Assembly (NCBI GenBank): GCA_018992685.1
Contig: JACVGT010000013.1
Coordinates: 1-64,000, forward strand
Length of the DNA stretch: 64,000 nucleotides
Reading direction: 5' to 3'
DNA from: Theionarchaea archaeon
Lineage (GTDB): Archaea; Methanobacteriota_B; Thermococci; Methanofastidiosales; SZ-28-30
In this document: piece after piece, positions 45,880 through 54,227 of the stretch
Position numbering within the stretch: the first letter of the stretch is position 1
How the letters are laid out: each line of letters starts with the position of its first letter
Translations under genes and position numbers: made by a program
The notes under the pieces: model-generated
Told to the model about the DNA's origin: nothing
What the model saw: only the letters and a program-made list of their open reading frames with translations
Database searches by the model: none

Positions 45880-45956
45880 GTAAGAGAATCTTACCCAGGC
45901 TCGAAATCGCCAGTGATGAGCTCCGGGATGGCCGGACGGAACTAATCACTATGGCT
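45880..45956 (-). ncRNA. Structured 3' region / candidate small RNA
   Basis: Between two minus-strand genes there are nested inverted repeats: GCCAGTGAT at 45909-45917 against ATCACT..GGC at 45945-45955, with TCCGG (45922-45926) and CCGGA (45932-45936) inside, then GTAAGA (45880-45885) and TCTTAC (45889-45894). The last is followed on minus by a T-rich tract, so it probably ends the transcript. It may be the 3' UTR of the 61-residue gene or a separate RNA; no known family fits. Confidence 0.35.
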
Positions 45957-45973
45957 GTAGCATCAGGTGCTGT

Positions 45974-46159
45974 TCACACCTTTAATGCGCGCGTTTTCTG
46001 CAGCATGGTGGATCCAGAGCCTGTGGTAGTCTGACAGGTATCATCCTTCTGCTTGCAGTTCTTAATGCTCTGGGCGAGTCTCCAGTTCTCTGCCTCTTTC
46101 TGGAGTTCCTGCATTTTTTGCTTTCCAATTTCATACGAGATCATCAGGAATTCATTCAT
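45974..46159 (-). CDS. Small hydrophilic protein, unknown
   Basis: 61 residues (begins MNEFLMISYEIGKQKMQELQ), mostly helical, with two Cys near the middle (NCKQKDDTC) and a Ser/Thr-rich stretch. No family recognised. It is well supported by the strong SD aggaggtg before the ATG and by a TATA (46194-46205) lying between inverted CATGATG and CATCATG, so it is likely a regulated gene. A hairpin (AGGTG/CACCT) overlaps the stop codon. Confidence 0.6.
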   Translation of the reverse strand: MNEFLMISYEIGKQKMQELQKEAENWRLAQSIKNCKQKDDTCQTTTGSGSTMLQKTRALKV

Positions 46160-46185
46160 ATTCTCACACCTCCTGAGATTTTTAT

Positions 46186-46213
46186 CATGATGAGTTTATA
46201 TTAACACATCATG
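46186..46213. promoter_or_regulatory. Operator/promoter with CATGATG-CATCATG inverted repeat, copy 1
   Basis: CATGATG at 46186-46192 and CATCATG at 46207-46213 flank the TATA-like box of the small minus-strand gene. The right half lies in AACACATCATG, which recurs at 46357-46367. Confidence 0.45.
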
Positions 46214-46338
46214 CTAATAATAACTGGCTGTGTTCATGCTTATAAACTTTTCTGTTGTCATATGTAAAAGGCACTTTTGTTTCATTCTACAGTCGTTCTC
46301 AAGTAAAAAGAAGATGATTATGTTCAAAAAAAAAGGTA

Positions 46339-46367
46339 TCATGTCATCATAATATAAACACATCATG
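46339..46367. promoter_or_regulatory. Operator candidate, copy 2
   Basis: A second AACACATCATG (46357-46367), preceded by atata and followed by an AT-rich tract as in copy 1, with CATCAT at 46345-46350. It lies about 95 nt before the winged-helix gene at 46461. Confidence 0.4.
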
Positions 46368-46429
46368 TTATTATTATCTCTGTAGGCTCATAACAGATTC
46401 ATATGTTTATAACATCTTTCAATGCAAAC

Positions 46430-46439
46430 ATTTATATAC
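46430..46439 (+). promoter_or_regulatory. TATA box of the winged-helix regulator gene
   Basis: The box atttatatac is centred 26 nt before ATG 46461. The upstream in-frame ATG at 46422 precedes the box and cannot be in the mRNA. Confidence 0.65.
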
Positions 46440-46460
46440 TGTTCAATCGAAAGTAGTATT

Positions 46461-47054
46461 ATGAAAAAACAGGAAATGGTCAAGGTTGTCAAAGACCCAA
46501 AGATCACTGATCTACTCAGTAATCCCAACATGCACCGCATTCTCAATATAATGAGACAAGGGGAGCTCAACGTGAAAGAAATCCACACATTGTTCAACAA
46601 GGACTACGAAGATAAGAAAACCCTGACATCAATATACCGATACATGGACACGCTTCTGGAAAACGATCTGGTGTTTGTGAGCAGAGAAGAACTGAAAAGG
46701 GGCCACTTGATGGAGCGAAATTATTCCAGAACAGCAATGTTCTTCCTTTTCGAGGAGACTTCTGACGAAGATCTTATTGATGCAACGTCCAGACTCTTCC
46801 AAAAGATCTACCACATTGATGACAAGAACGCAGAAGAGTTGAAGGCATTGATACAGGAAAGCGAAAAGAGCATGACCGAGCAATCGCATGGATTCTATGA
46901 GGTCCATGGGAAAGAGGTGTTGGACCTAGAAAAGGCGCACGGATTCAAGGCAGCGCGGGCAGCGACCAAAATACTGGTAGAATTCATCTTCTTCATCGAA
47001 AACCCCGAAATGATCAAAAAGATCCGTGAAATAGTGAAGAAAAGTTCTGACTAG
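46461..47054 (+). CDS. Winged-helix transcriptional regulator (ArsR-like)
   Basis: 197 residues. Winged helix about 15-85 (NPNMHRILNIMRQGELNVKE, YRYMDTLLENDLVFVSREEL), then a helical effector or dimer region. The opening (KDPKITDLLSNP) resembles archaeal ArsR-like regulators. Leaderless start. It is the best candidate to bind the two CATCATG-containing sites between it and the divergent 61-residue gene (inference). Confidence 0.8.
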   Translation: MKKQEMVKVVKDPKITDLLSNPNMHRILNIMRQGELNVKEIHTLFNKDYEDKKTLTSIYRYMDTLLENDLVFVSREELKRGHLMERNYSRTAMFFLFEETSDEDLIDATSRLFQKIYHIDDKNAEELKALIQESEKSMTEQSHGFYEVHGKEVLDLEKAHGFKAARAATKILVEFIFFIENPEMIKKIREIVKKSSD

Positions 47055-47093
47055 CGTTGTTGGTTCAGAGAAACTCTAGCCGGGAAGGATAGG

Positions 47094-47618
47094 TCATTTA
47101 TGGGATACTATCCTGGGTTCTTTCCACTCTTCCCGCAGAATGCTGTACATGACGCCGTCGTGCCATCTTCCTTTGTTAAATACAGACTTTCTAATTACTC
47201 CTTCTTTAGTAAATCCCGCTTTCTCCAGCACTTTCTGAGAAGCTGCATTTTCAGGGCTTGCTTCTGCCTGGACTCTCACTATGTCTTTTGAGAGGAACAG
47301 GAAATCCACTAGTATCTTGACAGCCTCAGTGCAGTAGCCTTTCCCCCGTTCTTGGGGAGAAACGCAATATCCGACAGAAAAATGAGGGCCCTGCGGGGTG
47401 CACATGATCTGACCAATCTTGGTTCCATCCTTTTTTTCAATGATGAACCATCTTTCATCGGAGCTTAATCCCTCGTACCACTTCTCCATGTCACGAAGGG
47501 AATTCTGTTCTAGAGGCTCAAACTCGCCGCCGAATTGTGGATCATTACTCCATGTGGCAGCCAGCGGCAAATCCTCTTTTTCCAGGATTCGTAGGTTGAC
47601 AGTGACACCTTTTAACAT
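47094..47618 (-). CDS. GNAT acetyltransferase (RimJ/RimL type)
   Basis: 174 residues. Acetyl-CoA motif A is seen as VGYCVSPQERGKGYCTEAVK and motif B as RVQAEASPENAASQKVLEKA then GFTKEG. The family acetylates protein N termini, antibiotics or small amines; substrate unknown. SD ggtgat precedes the ATG and a TATA lies at 47654-47664 (minus). Confidence 0.85.
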   Translation of the reverse strand: MLKGVTVNLRILEKEDLPLAATWSNDPQFGGEFEPLEQNSLRDMEKWYEGLSSDERWFIIEKKDGTKIGQIMCTPQGPHFSVGYCVSPQERGKGYCTEAVKILVDFLFLSKDIVRVQAEASPENAASQKVLEKAGFTKEGVIRKSVFNKGRWHDGVMYSILREEWKEPRIVSHK

Positions 47619-47846
47619 TCTATCACCGTATCGTATGCATGATACCTTGCTCAGCTTATAAAATCTTTGATGTGTTCGGGGGAATAGGGTCTACCTTCTT
47701 GATCTAAGCTGTTGCAGGCTGAGGCTCACATTCCACAGCCAACCCACACTGACACGCAACGTGACCCAGGATACTCTTTCAACAGTTCCGAGTGGTCAGT
47801 GAGAAATTCATGAATAGAGTTATAATGGGTGATCATATTACAACAT

Positions 47847-48941
47847 ATGAGAATCACGCCATCCCTGGACTGTCGCAGACAGGGGGTCGCATTCCTTCTG
47901 GTCGGTTGTTTGTCCATGTTATATGCTGAATTGTTTTCAGGGGCGTCCAGCTTGTGGTTTCTTGATGCATGGTCGATCCTGGTTACCTTTCCCTTGTACA
48001 TGGTTCATGTCATCTTCTTTCTTAATATGGCTCTGCGGACTGCCAGGACATCGCCTGTCCACCTGTATCTGTGGGGCATGCTGTTCGCAATGTATGAATC
48101 CTGGATCACCCAGGTTTTGTGGGTGGGCTACACTGTCAACCAGCCACTTTTCGGAACACTTGGCGGAATTGCTATAGGCGAATTTCTTGGCTTGGTTTTG
48201 TTTTGGCACCCTGTCATGTCCTTTGTTGTACCTTTGATAATCTTTGAAGTGCTGGTCCTCTCTATAAGTATAGATAACCCAGAAAACAGAATATTGCCCA
48301 GTCACGTGCCCTTGTTGATTGCAACTCCCAGAAACAGGAAGATACTTGGCTTTCTATACATCCTAGGCTCAATATTCATGACAATAAGTTATCAAGGGAA
48401 TATTCTCCTGGGATTGGCAGTACTGGGAGGCACGTACGGAATAATATATGGGTTGTACAGAAAGGCCATCGCGTACCAGGTCACGATACACTCATTGCGT
48501 GTGGGAAAGAGAGGGTTCGCGTTTGCTCTAGGTTACCTGCTGTTATTATATACAGCTATGTTTTTCGGGTATGGATACCAGCATGGAAGAATCTCTGGTC
48601 CTCTTCCCATTGCAACCACTGTTTTTTTGTACATTGTTTTCATGTGGCTGATACTCTCTTCTCGCCCCGCTGAGGAATCTGTTGAAATACCTTCTTCCCT
48701 TATCGGACGAAGAATATCATCACGTATGTTAAGAACTGCTATTATCCTTCAACTGATCCTCATCTGTGGATTGGGCATCGTATACTCTGCAGTTCCGTTT
48801 GTTGCCCAAGGAGCCTTCCTCATCTTGTATGTTCTTATCTGTGGAGTAGGAATATACCTTTTCATGAAAGCCATTCGCCTGAGAAACAGCCAGACAGAGA
48901 ATTTTCTGAAACACACATTAACTCAGTTGTCTGAATCCTGA
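47847..48941 (+). CDS. Polytopic membrane protein, unknown
   Basis: 364 residues with about ten transmembrane helices and short loops. No family recognised; there is a conserved-looking W-G-M-L-F-A-M-Y-E-S-W segment in TM3 that might mark a catalytic or binding site. ATG 47847 is chosen because TATA 47818-47827 is centred about 25 nt before it. Monocistronic. Confidence 0.65.
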   Translation: MRITPSLDCRRQGVAFLLVGCLSMLYAELFSGASSLWFLDAWSILVTFPLYMVHVIFFLNMALRTARTSPVHLYLWGMLFAMYESWITQVLWVGYTVNQPLFGTLGGIAIGEFLGLVLFWHPVMSFVVPLIIFEVLVLSISIDNPENRILPSHVPLLIATPRNRKILGFLYILGSIFMTISYQGNILLGLAVLGGTYGIIYGLYRKAIAYQVTIHSLRVGKRGFAFALGYLLLLYTAMFFGYGYQHGRISGPLPIATTVFLYIVFMWLILSSRPAEESVEIPSSLIGRRISSRMLRTAIILQLILICGLGIVYSAVPFVAQGAFLILYVLICGVGIYLFMKAIRLRNSQTENFLKHTLTQLSES

Positions 48942-49103
48942 GTTCTGAATTAGGAAGATGGTAATCTAGAAAGCTTTCGTCAATCTTTGTTACTTTCTTT
49001 GATCATTCAGGAAAAGAAGCAGCTCTTGACTCCACTAACCCATGAGTGTCAATGTTCTCACACTGAGTGTCCTCTGACTACTTGTACTGCGCACCATAGA
49101 AGG

Positions 49104-49112
49104 ATTTAAAAG
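49104..49112 (+). promoter_or_regulatory. TATA box of the UbiA-family gene
   Basis: The box atttaaaag is about 30 nt before ATG 49138, which rules against the earlier ATG at 49114. Confidence 0.5.
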
Positions 49113-49137
49113 GATGATTTGTCATAACCCAAACTCC

Positions 49138-50046
49138 ATGAAAGAGACTGTGATAGAAACTGTAAAGGGCTACACTGATCTTACCAGGATACACTTCTGG
49201 TTTGTATGGCCTCTATTATTCTGCTCTGGGCTGATGCTGGCATTCAAAGTCTATGGTAGCTTCACCTGGGGATTGACCGCAAAAGTCGCACTCATTGGTC
49301 TTCTGGGATTTGAAGCAGGATTTGTGCTGAATGATTATGTGGACAGAGATACAGACAAAAAGGACATCGAAAATAGTCTAACCAGGTACTGGAGACCTTT
49401 TAAGGAAAGACCGATACCCTCGGGGATAGTCTCCCCCAAGAGAGCTATTCAAACATTTTTCGTATTTGTAGCTGGGGCAAGTTTGCTGGCAATTACGCTT
49501 CCTTATCCTCATAATGTGTATGTTCTTGCTGCTGGAGGGTACTGCTACGCCATGGAATACTTCTACCAGATAAAAAAGAAGAATCAGACATTCCCCGTAG
49601 CCCAACTATTGGGAAGGACGGATTTTGTACTATTTCCTGTTGCAGGTTACCTGTGCTATGGTCATCCTGACAAATATGCTCTCCTGTTCTTTGCTTTCTT
49701 CTACCCTCTGGCTCTTGCCCACTTGGGCGTGAATGATATTGCAGACACGATAAATGATCAGGCCAAAGGTCTGAAGACGATCCCCGTCCTTTATGGCGCA
49801 AAAGGGACTGCATACTGGGTTCTGGGGTTCACAATATTACATGTGTCGATTGCGCCCTTCTTCCTGAGAGAAGTGGGAAACATTGCCCTGGCCAGCCTGG
49901 GAATAACCTCGGTGCTTCTGGGGATTGTCAATTACAGCGTATTGAAAGAAAAGAGTCCTCAAGCAGGGTTACGGGTTCTGCCCCTGATTCATATGACCAT
50001 GCTCATATATGGTATTTCTATTATCGCCAGCTATGCTTTTTCTTGA
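49138..50046 (+). CDS. UbiA-family prenyltransferase
   Basis: 302 residues, about nine transmembrane helices. Two Asp-rich motifs bind Mg-diphosphate: NDYVDRDTDKKD and NDIADTINDQAKG. The loop PFKERPIPSGIVSPKRA is typical. Archaeal members include digeranylgeranylglyceryl-phosphate synthase and quinone prenyltransferases; the sequence alone does not decide, but with tes and a geranylgeranyl reductase in the window, lipid synthesis is plausible. Confidence 0.87.
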   Translation: MKETVIETVKGYTDLTRIHFWFVWPLLFCSGLMLAFKVYGSFTWGLTAKVALIGLLGFEAGFVLNDYVDRDTDKKDIENSLTRYWRPFKERPIPSGIVSPKRAIQTFFVFVAGASLLAITLPYPHNVYVLAAGGYCYAMEYFYQIKKKNQTFPVAQLLGRTDFVLFPVAGYLCYGHPDKYALLFFAFFYPLALAHLGVNDIADTINDQAKGLKTIPVLYGAKGTAYWVLGFTILHVSIAPFFLREVGNIALASLGITSVLLGIVNYSVLKEKSPQAGLRVLPLIHMTMLIYGISIIASYAFS

Positions 50047-50148
50047 TCATGATTTCGTGGGCAAAATGTAAAGACTCGAGAGAGCACAGGAAAAATAACC
50101 TTATTCTGGGGATTCATTCTTAAGTCTTGTCTCTGAAGAACTGCCAAG

Positions 50149-50961
50149 GTGAACATCTTGATTTATGAACTGCGCGACAGCATGAGAATCCTTCCTCTGG
50201 CTGAAGCTCCACAGTTAGCGCTAGTCATGTCTTCAATTGGAGAAGGGAACACTCCAAATAGAATCTGGGTTGATGACCCTGACACCCCGAAAAGTGCCTT
50301 CGTTTGGGATACCACACACTGCTTGTACTTTCTGGGAAATCCAGGCGAACCCTTCCGAGAAGAACTTGAGAAAAAATTGGCCAGTGAAATTATTCCAGCT
50401 GCTGCAAGAAAGAAAATCTATGTCTTCAAGATCCACTTTACCCCTCATTGGGAAAAAAACCTCCCTGGAATTTTTGCATCCTTCGAAAAAAGGAAGCGGC
50501 AGCTCTATGCTTATATTGCGCCTTCTGTCGAGGTAAAATCACCGCCCAGAGGGTTTACAATCCAGAAAATCAACAAGGAATTTCTGGAATCCCCTCTCAA
50601 AAACAAGCTGGACCTTGTTGAAGAGATCGAATCATGCTGGAAATCTGTTGCAGATTTTCTGGATAATGGATGGGGATTCTGCATCACACATGAGGAAAGA
50701 ATTGTGTGCCGGTGCACAGCAGAATATGTCAGCCAAGGGGCATGCGGCATTGGCATAGAAACAGGAGAAGAATACAAACGAATGGGATGTGCTACAGCTG
50801 CTGCATCTGCTTTGGTGGATTGCTGCCTGTCACGAGGGATTACTCCTCACTGGGATAGCTGGGAGGATAACATCCCCTCTATTAGGACAGCCCAGAAAGT
50901 CGGGTTTGTAAAAATGTCTGATTTTTCTGTGTACTTTGGCAATCTCAATCTCGTAGAATAA
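50149..50961 (+). CDS. GNAT-family acetyltransferase
   Basis: 270 residues. N-terminal half is of unknown type; the C-terminal half holds a GNAT core: EYVSQGACGIGIETGEEYKR then MGCATAAASALVDCCL, and DSWEDNIPSIRTAQKVGFVK. The two-part layout fits GNAT enzymes with a duplicated fold. Start is a GTG about 26 nt from a weak TATA (cttaagtct, 50121-50129); an in-frame TTG at 50158 with SD aaggtga is an alternative. Confidence 0.72.
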   Translation: MNILIYELRDSMRILPLAEAPQLALVMSSIGEGNTPNRIWVDDPDTPKSAFVWDTTHCLYFLGNPGEPFREELEKKLASEIIPAAARKKIYVFKIHFTPHWEKNLPGIFASFEKRKRQLYAYIAPSVEVKSPPRGFTIQKINKEFLESPLKNKLDLVEEIESCWKSVADFLDNGWGFCITHEERIVCRCTAEYVSQGACGIGIETGEEYKRMGCATAAASALVDCCLSRGITPHWDSWEDNIPSIRTAQKVGFVKMSDFSVYFGNLNLVE

Positions 50962-51035
50962 CGTAAGTAGCTAGCACTTTATGCAGAAGGGGAAAAAGAG
51001 AAGAGAATGGGAAAGAAAATGGGAAAGAAAAGAAG

Positions 51036-52997
51036 CTAAATTTGAAGAGCGGCGTTGGCCCCTTCATGAACTGCTCTCAGAATGGATTTTGGTTCCACAC
51101 AATCCCCTATTGCCCTTAGCTTGTAAAAATCTGTTTCAATCAGTTCCTCCAATATCTTTCTCTCTGGGTAGAATCCCACTGCCAGGATGACCGCATCTGC
51201 TTTCAGCAATCGCTCTCCCGAGGACTCTGCAATAATTACGCCTTCTTTCACAATTCTGACTGCTCTCGAATTGGGCAGCATGACAACTCCCAGATCTTTC
51301 AATGCCTCGCACGTTACATACCGTGCAGAAACTCCCATATCGGGACATATGACGGGCAGTTGTTCAATAAGAGTTACTTTCCCTCCTTTTTCCGCAATGA
51401 ATTCTGCCGTTTCTGCGCCCACTCGACCTCCACCGATGACGACCACAGCTCCCACGGGAACTGTGGCACCCTTGAGAACATCTTGAAATCCTTGTACACA
51501 TTCAGAATCAACTCCCGGTATTGAAAGTGTGGCTGGGACTGCTCCTGTGGCAACGATGACAACATCGGGAGACTGACTCACAACGAAGTCAGTGGTGACT
51601 TCCTTTCCCAAGACTATCGTGACTCCCAGGGCTTCAAGCTGATGAATCAGCCAGCTGAGAAACTCCTGCATTTCTTCTTTGTGGGGCGGCTTAACGCCTA
51701 GTACCATCTGTCCTCCCAGTTCCTTCCCTCGTTCATACAGAGTCACTGTGTGTCCTCGCATGTGTGCATACAGTGCGGCTGTCATACCGGCAGGGCCTCC
51801 ACCAATGACCATGACCTTTTTTGGGGTTTCCACTTTCCTAATTCGGAATATCCTTTCCCTCCCAAGTTCTGGGTTGATGGCACAGGTACATGCTGCAAAC
51901 CGGCTGGTATCCAGATCCAAACATTGGTTGCAGGCGATGCACTTTCTGATGTCTTCAGTTCTGCCTTCTTGCACTTTCTTTGGCAATTCTGGATCTGCCA
52001 GCAATGCTCGGGCCATTCCAACGAGATCCAGGTTTCCTTCAGACAGTGCCCTCTCTGCCAGCCAAGGATCATTTATCCTCCCAACTCCAATGACAGGGAC
52101 ATCGACAACCTCTTTTACTCCAGCAGACAGCCCCAGGTGCACGCCACGGGGTATTCGCATGGGAGGTATATTCCAGTTGGTGGCTTCAAGTATTGAACTT
52201 CCTGCAGAAACATTGAGCATGTCAGCGCCTGCCTCGACGAAATAGGGAGCCTGTTTCTTTGCTTCTTCAAGCTGGATGCCTGTCGGACCAAAGTAATCGT
52301 CACCATTCATGCGAAACGATATAGGAAAGGATTCCCCAGTTTCAGCCCGTACGCGCTCTATTATCTCTAGTGCAAAACGCATTCTTCCTTCAAAATTCCC
52401 ACCATATGCATCAGTTCTTTTGTTAGTATGGGGAGATAAGAATTGGTTGATCAAATACGAATGGGCCCCATGAATCTCTACCATGTCAAATCCTGCTCTC
52501 TTGATTCTCTGGGCTGCTTGCCCGTAGGCTTCCACAAGATCTTTGATGTCACGTGTGGACAGTCTGCGTGGGGTAATCATGGCCTTACCATGAGCTCCCA
52601 TAAAAGCTCCTGCATGGGCTACAGGGGAAGGCGCTACTGGTTCTGATCCATAGACAGACTCGGAAAGACGTCTGCCGCTGTGTATCATCTGTACTCCTGC
52701 TTTTGCCCTATAGTTGTGGAGGGCTCTTGCCAGTTCCTTCAATCCGGGCATGAGATCGTCACTATATACTCCTAACTGGTTCGGGCGGTACTTGGCTTCA
52801 GGGACTATATACGCACCCGCAGTCAGAATGAGTCCTGCCCCGCCTTCTGCCCTCCTTTCCAAATAGTCTATCATTCGAGGAGTAACGCTGCCATCGTAGT
52901 CTGCATACCTGACAATCATTGGTTCCATGACAATTCTGTTTTTCAGTTCCATGCCTCTTACAGACAGAGGACTGAACAGGTTTGGAAAGCTGTCCAT
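51036..52997 (-). CDS. OYE-family NADH:flavin oxidoreductase / 2,4-dienoyl-CoA reductase-like
   Basis: 653 residues, the three-part plan of bacterial FadH. N-terminal FMN TIM barrel 1-360 (EIHGAHSYLINQFLSPHTN, TDAYGGNFEGRMRF), 4Fe-4S cluster CIACNQCLDLDTSRFAACTC near 345-365, then FAD (VMVIGGGPAGMTAALYA) and NAD (VVIGGGRVGAETAEFIA) domains to 653. Reduces C=C bonds of enoyl substrates; with the acyl-CoA dehydrogenase it hints at fatty- or aromatic-acid metabolism. TATA 53023-53031 (minus), SD aggtgaa. Confidence 0.9.
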   Translation of the reverse strand: MDSFPNLFSPLSVRGMELKNRIVMEPMIVRYADYDGSVTPRMIDYLERRAEGGAGLILTAGAYIVPEAKYRPNQLGVYSDDLMPGLKELARALHNYRAKAGVQMIHSGRRLSESVYGSEPVAPSPVAHAGAFMGAHGKAMITPRRLSTRDIKDLVEAYGQAAQRIKRAGFDMVEIHGAHSYLINQFLSPHTNKRTDAYGGNFEGRMRFALEIIERVRAETGESFPISFRMNGDDYFGPTGIQLEEAKKQAPYFVEAGADMLNVSAGSSILEATNWNIPPMRIPRGVHLGLSAGVKEVVDVPVIGVGRINDPWLAERALSEGNLDLVGMARALLADPELPKKVQEGRTEDIRKCIACNQCLDLDTSRFAACTCAINPELGRERIFRIRKVETPKKVMVIGGGPAGMTAALYAHMRGHTVTLYERGKELGGQMVLGVKPPHKEEMQEFLSWLIHQLEALGVTIVLGKEVTTDFVVSQSPDVVIVATGAVPATLSIPGVDSECVQGFQDVLKGATVPVGAVVVIGGGRVGAETAEFIAEKGGKVTLIEQLPVICPDMGVSARYVTCEALKDLGVVMLPNSRAVRIVKEGVIIAESSGERLLKADAVILAVGFYPERKILEELIETDFYKLRAIGDCVEPKSILRAVHEGANAALQI

Positions 52998-53421
52998 TTG
53001 AGTTCACCTATGATAGAAGACATATCTCGCTATAAAAGCCTTTGTATTGATAGTATTTGTATAATTAGAATTTAGTTTTTGTCCAGGATGATGAAATGCT
53101 AAGCTACAGGGAGATACCTGATAAATAGAAGAGGAATCCTCAGATGGGTGGGCTTTCTCTTTCAGGTTCTCATATTTCCAGTCCAGATTTCACTATTGGA
53201 GGCAGTGCTATCCAGAATAAAGCTATTTATGTACTGTGGACACTTCTCTCGTGATTTTCCACTCTCTAGTCAGGCCGCCAGTCCCGAAACGAGGAATGTG
53301 CCTGTGTACATATGAAGCAGCATATGGGGGGATTCACAAAATCATGACTCCATGAACACGAAATGGCAAGTATCTTGTCCTGAAAATGTATTTAAAGGAT
53401 ATCGATTCAATCAAGTAGTGA
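52998..53421. other. 424-bp intergenic region
   Basis: It holds the minus-strand promoter of the OYE gene (53023-53031) and the plus-strand promoter of the next gene (53389-53398). A 36-codon plus-strand frame at 53144-53254 with gagga upstream is present, but nothing else supports it. I see no RNA gene. Confidence 0.5.
53389..53398 (+). promoter_or_regulatory. TATA/BRE of the 228-residue secreted protein gene
   Basis: The box gtatttaaag is preceded by BRE-like gaaaat and centred about 28 nt before ATG 53422; leaderless. Confidence 0.6.
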
Positions 53422-54108
53422 ATGCGCATGAGAAAATCTGTCAAGTATACGCTCATCGGAGTGGTAATTGTCACAGTGATGATATCATCATTCATGTACT
53501 GCGGACATACCCTCTATGAGAGAACGTATTCCAGCCAGTACTACTACGAGATTCAAATTGATCCCGACTCCTCATTGAACGGGGTTGTCCTGTATGTCCC
53601 ACTACCTGTCTGTGACAGTGTGTCACAGGTGGGAGACATCATTAAAGCTGGAAATGCCAAGAACCCAGAGAACATCCACTGCAGTGTAGTCTATACAGAA
53701 TATGGGGCGATGCTCAGAATCTTAGCCGACTACATAGATGAACCTGCAGTAATTGCAGTCTTGAAGCCTGCTGATACTACCATTGACACCAAGAACCCTC
53801 TCCAGACCGAAATGGTGCTCTCTCCAAAATATGATCTGATCCAAGTAGCATGCGACTTTCCTCATCCTGAAAAGTGGGATAACCAGCTAGCCTGTTTCGA
53901 ATACCAGACTATGCTCTATGCTGAGTTCACTCCTCTTGGGTCTCTCACGGTGTCTGTGACTTTAGAGGGAAGAAACACCTGGTGGATCCTGGGCTGGTCT
54001 GGCAACTCTTATCGAGACCAGATCCTGGCTACCGTGAATGGAGAGAGCGGATGGCATCGAGCGAGAGGAGAGCTCGTGCAAGGTGAAGGTCTCTATTCCT
54101 GGATTTGA
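53422..54108 (+). CDS. Membrane-anchored exported protein, unknown
   Basis: 228 residues. One N-terminal hydrophobic helix (8-27) as signal anchor, then a soluble extracellular domain with several Cys (C27, C64, C87 region, C145, C155) that may form disulphides. No family recognised. It lies 120 bp before a second exported protein, each with its own leaderless promoter. Confidence 0.65.
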   Translation: MRMRKSVKYTLIGVVIVTVMISSFMYCGHTLYERTYSSQYYYEIQIDPDSSLNGVVLYVPLPVCDSVSQVGDIIKAGNAKNPENIHCSVVYTEYGAMLRILADYIDEPAVIAVLKPADTTIDTKNPLQTEMVLSPKYDLIQVACDFPHPEKWDNQLACFEYQTMLYAEFTPLGSLTVSVTLEGRNTWWILGWSGNSYRDQILATVNGESGWHRARGELVQGEGLYSWI

Positions 54109-54199
54109 ATGAAAGTGGCCTACATCTATCCCCTTTCTCACTGATTGAGAGCTCTTGAATGTGAGACATTGCTTCTAGGAGACTGAGAGACAGAAAAGA

Positions 54200-54210
54200 A
54201 TTTATATAAT
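54200..54210 (+). promoter_or_regulatory. TATA box of the exported beta-sandwich protein gene
   Basis: The box atttatataat is centred about 23-26 nt before ATG 54228. Confidence 0.55.
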
Positions 54211-54227
54211 GTACGACAAATGTGATC

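Noticed and set aside
50981..51190. 69-codon Lys/Arg/Glu-rich plus-strand frame
   Set aside because: It mostly overlaps the well-supported OYE-family gene on the other strand and looks like low-complexity read-through.
53085..53125. C/D-box-like ATGATGA ... CTGA
   Set aside because: Spacing between boxes (over 20 nt) does not fit archaeal C/D guides and no terminal stem is seen.
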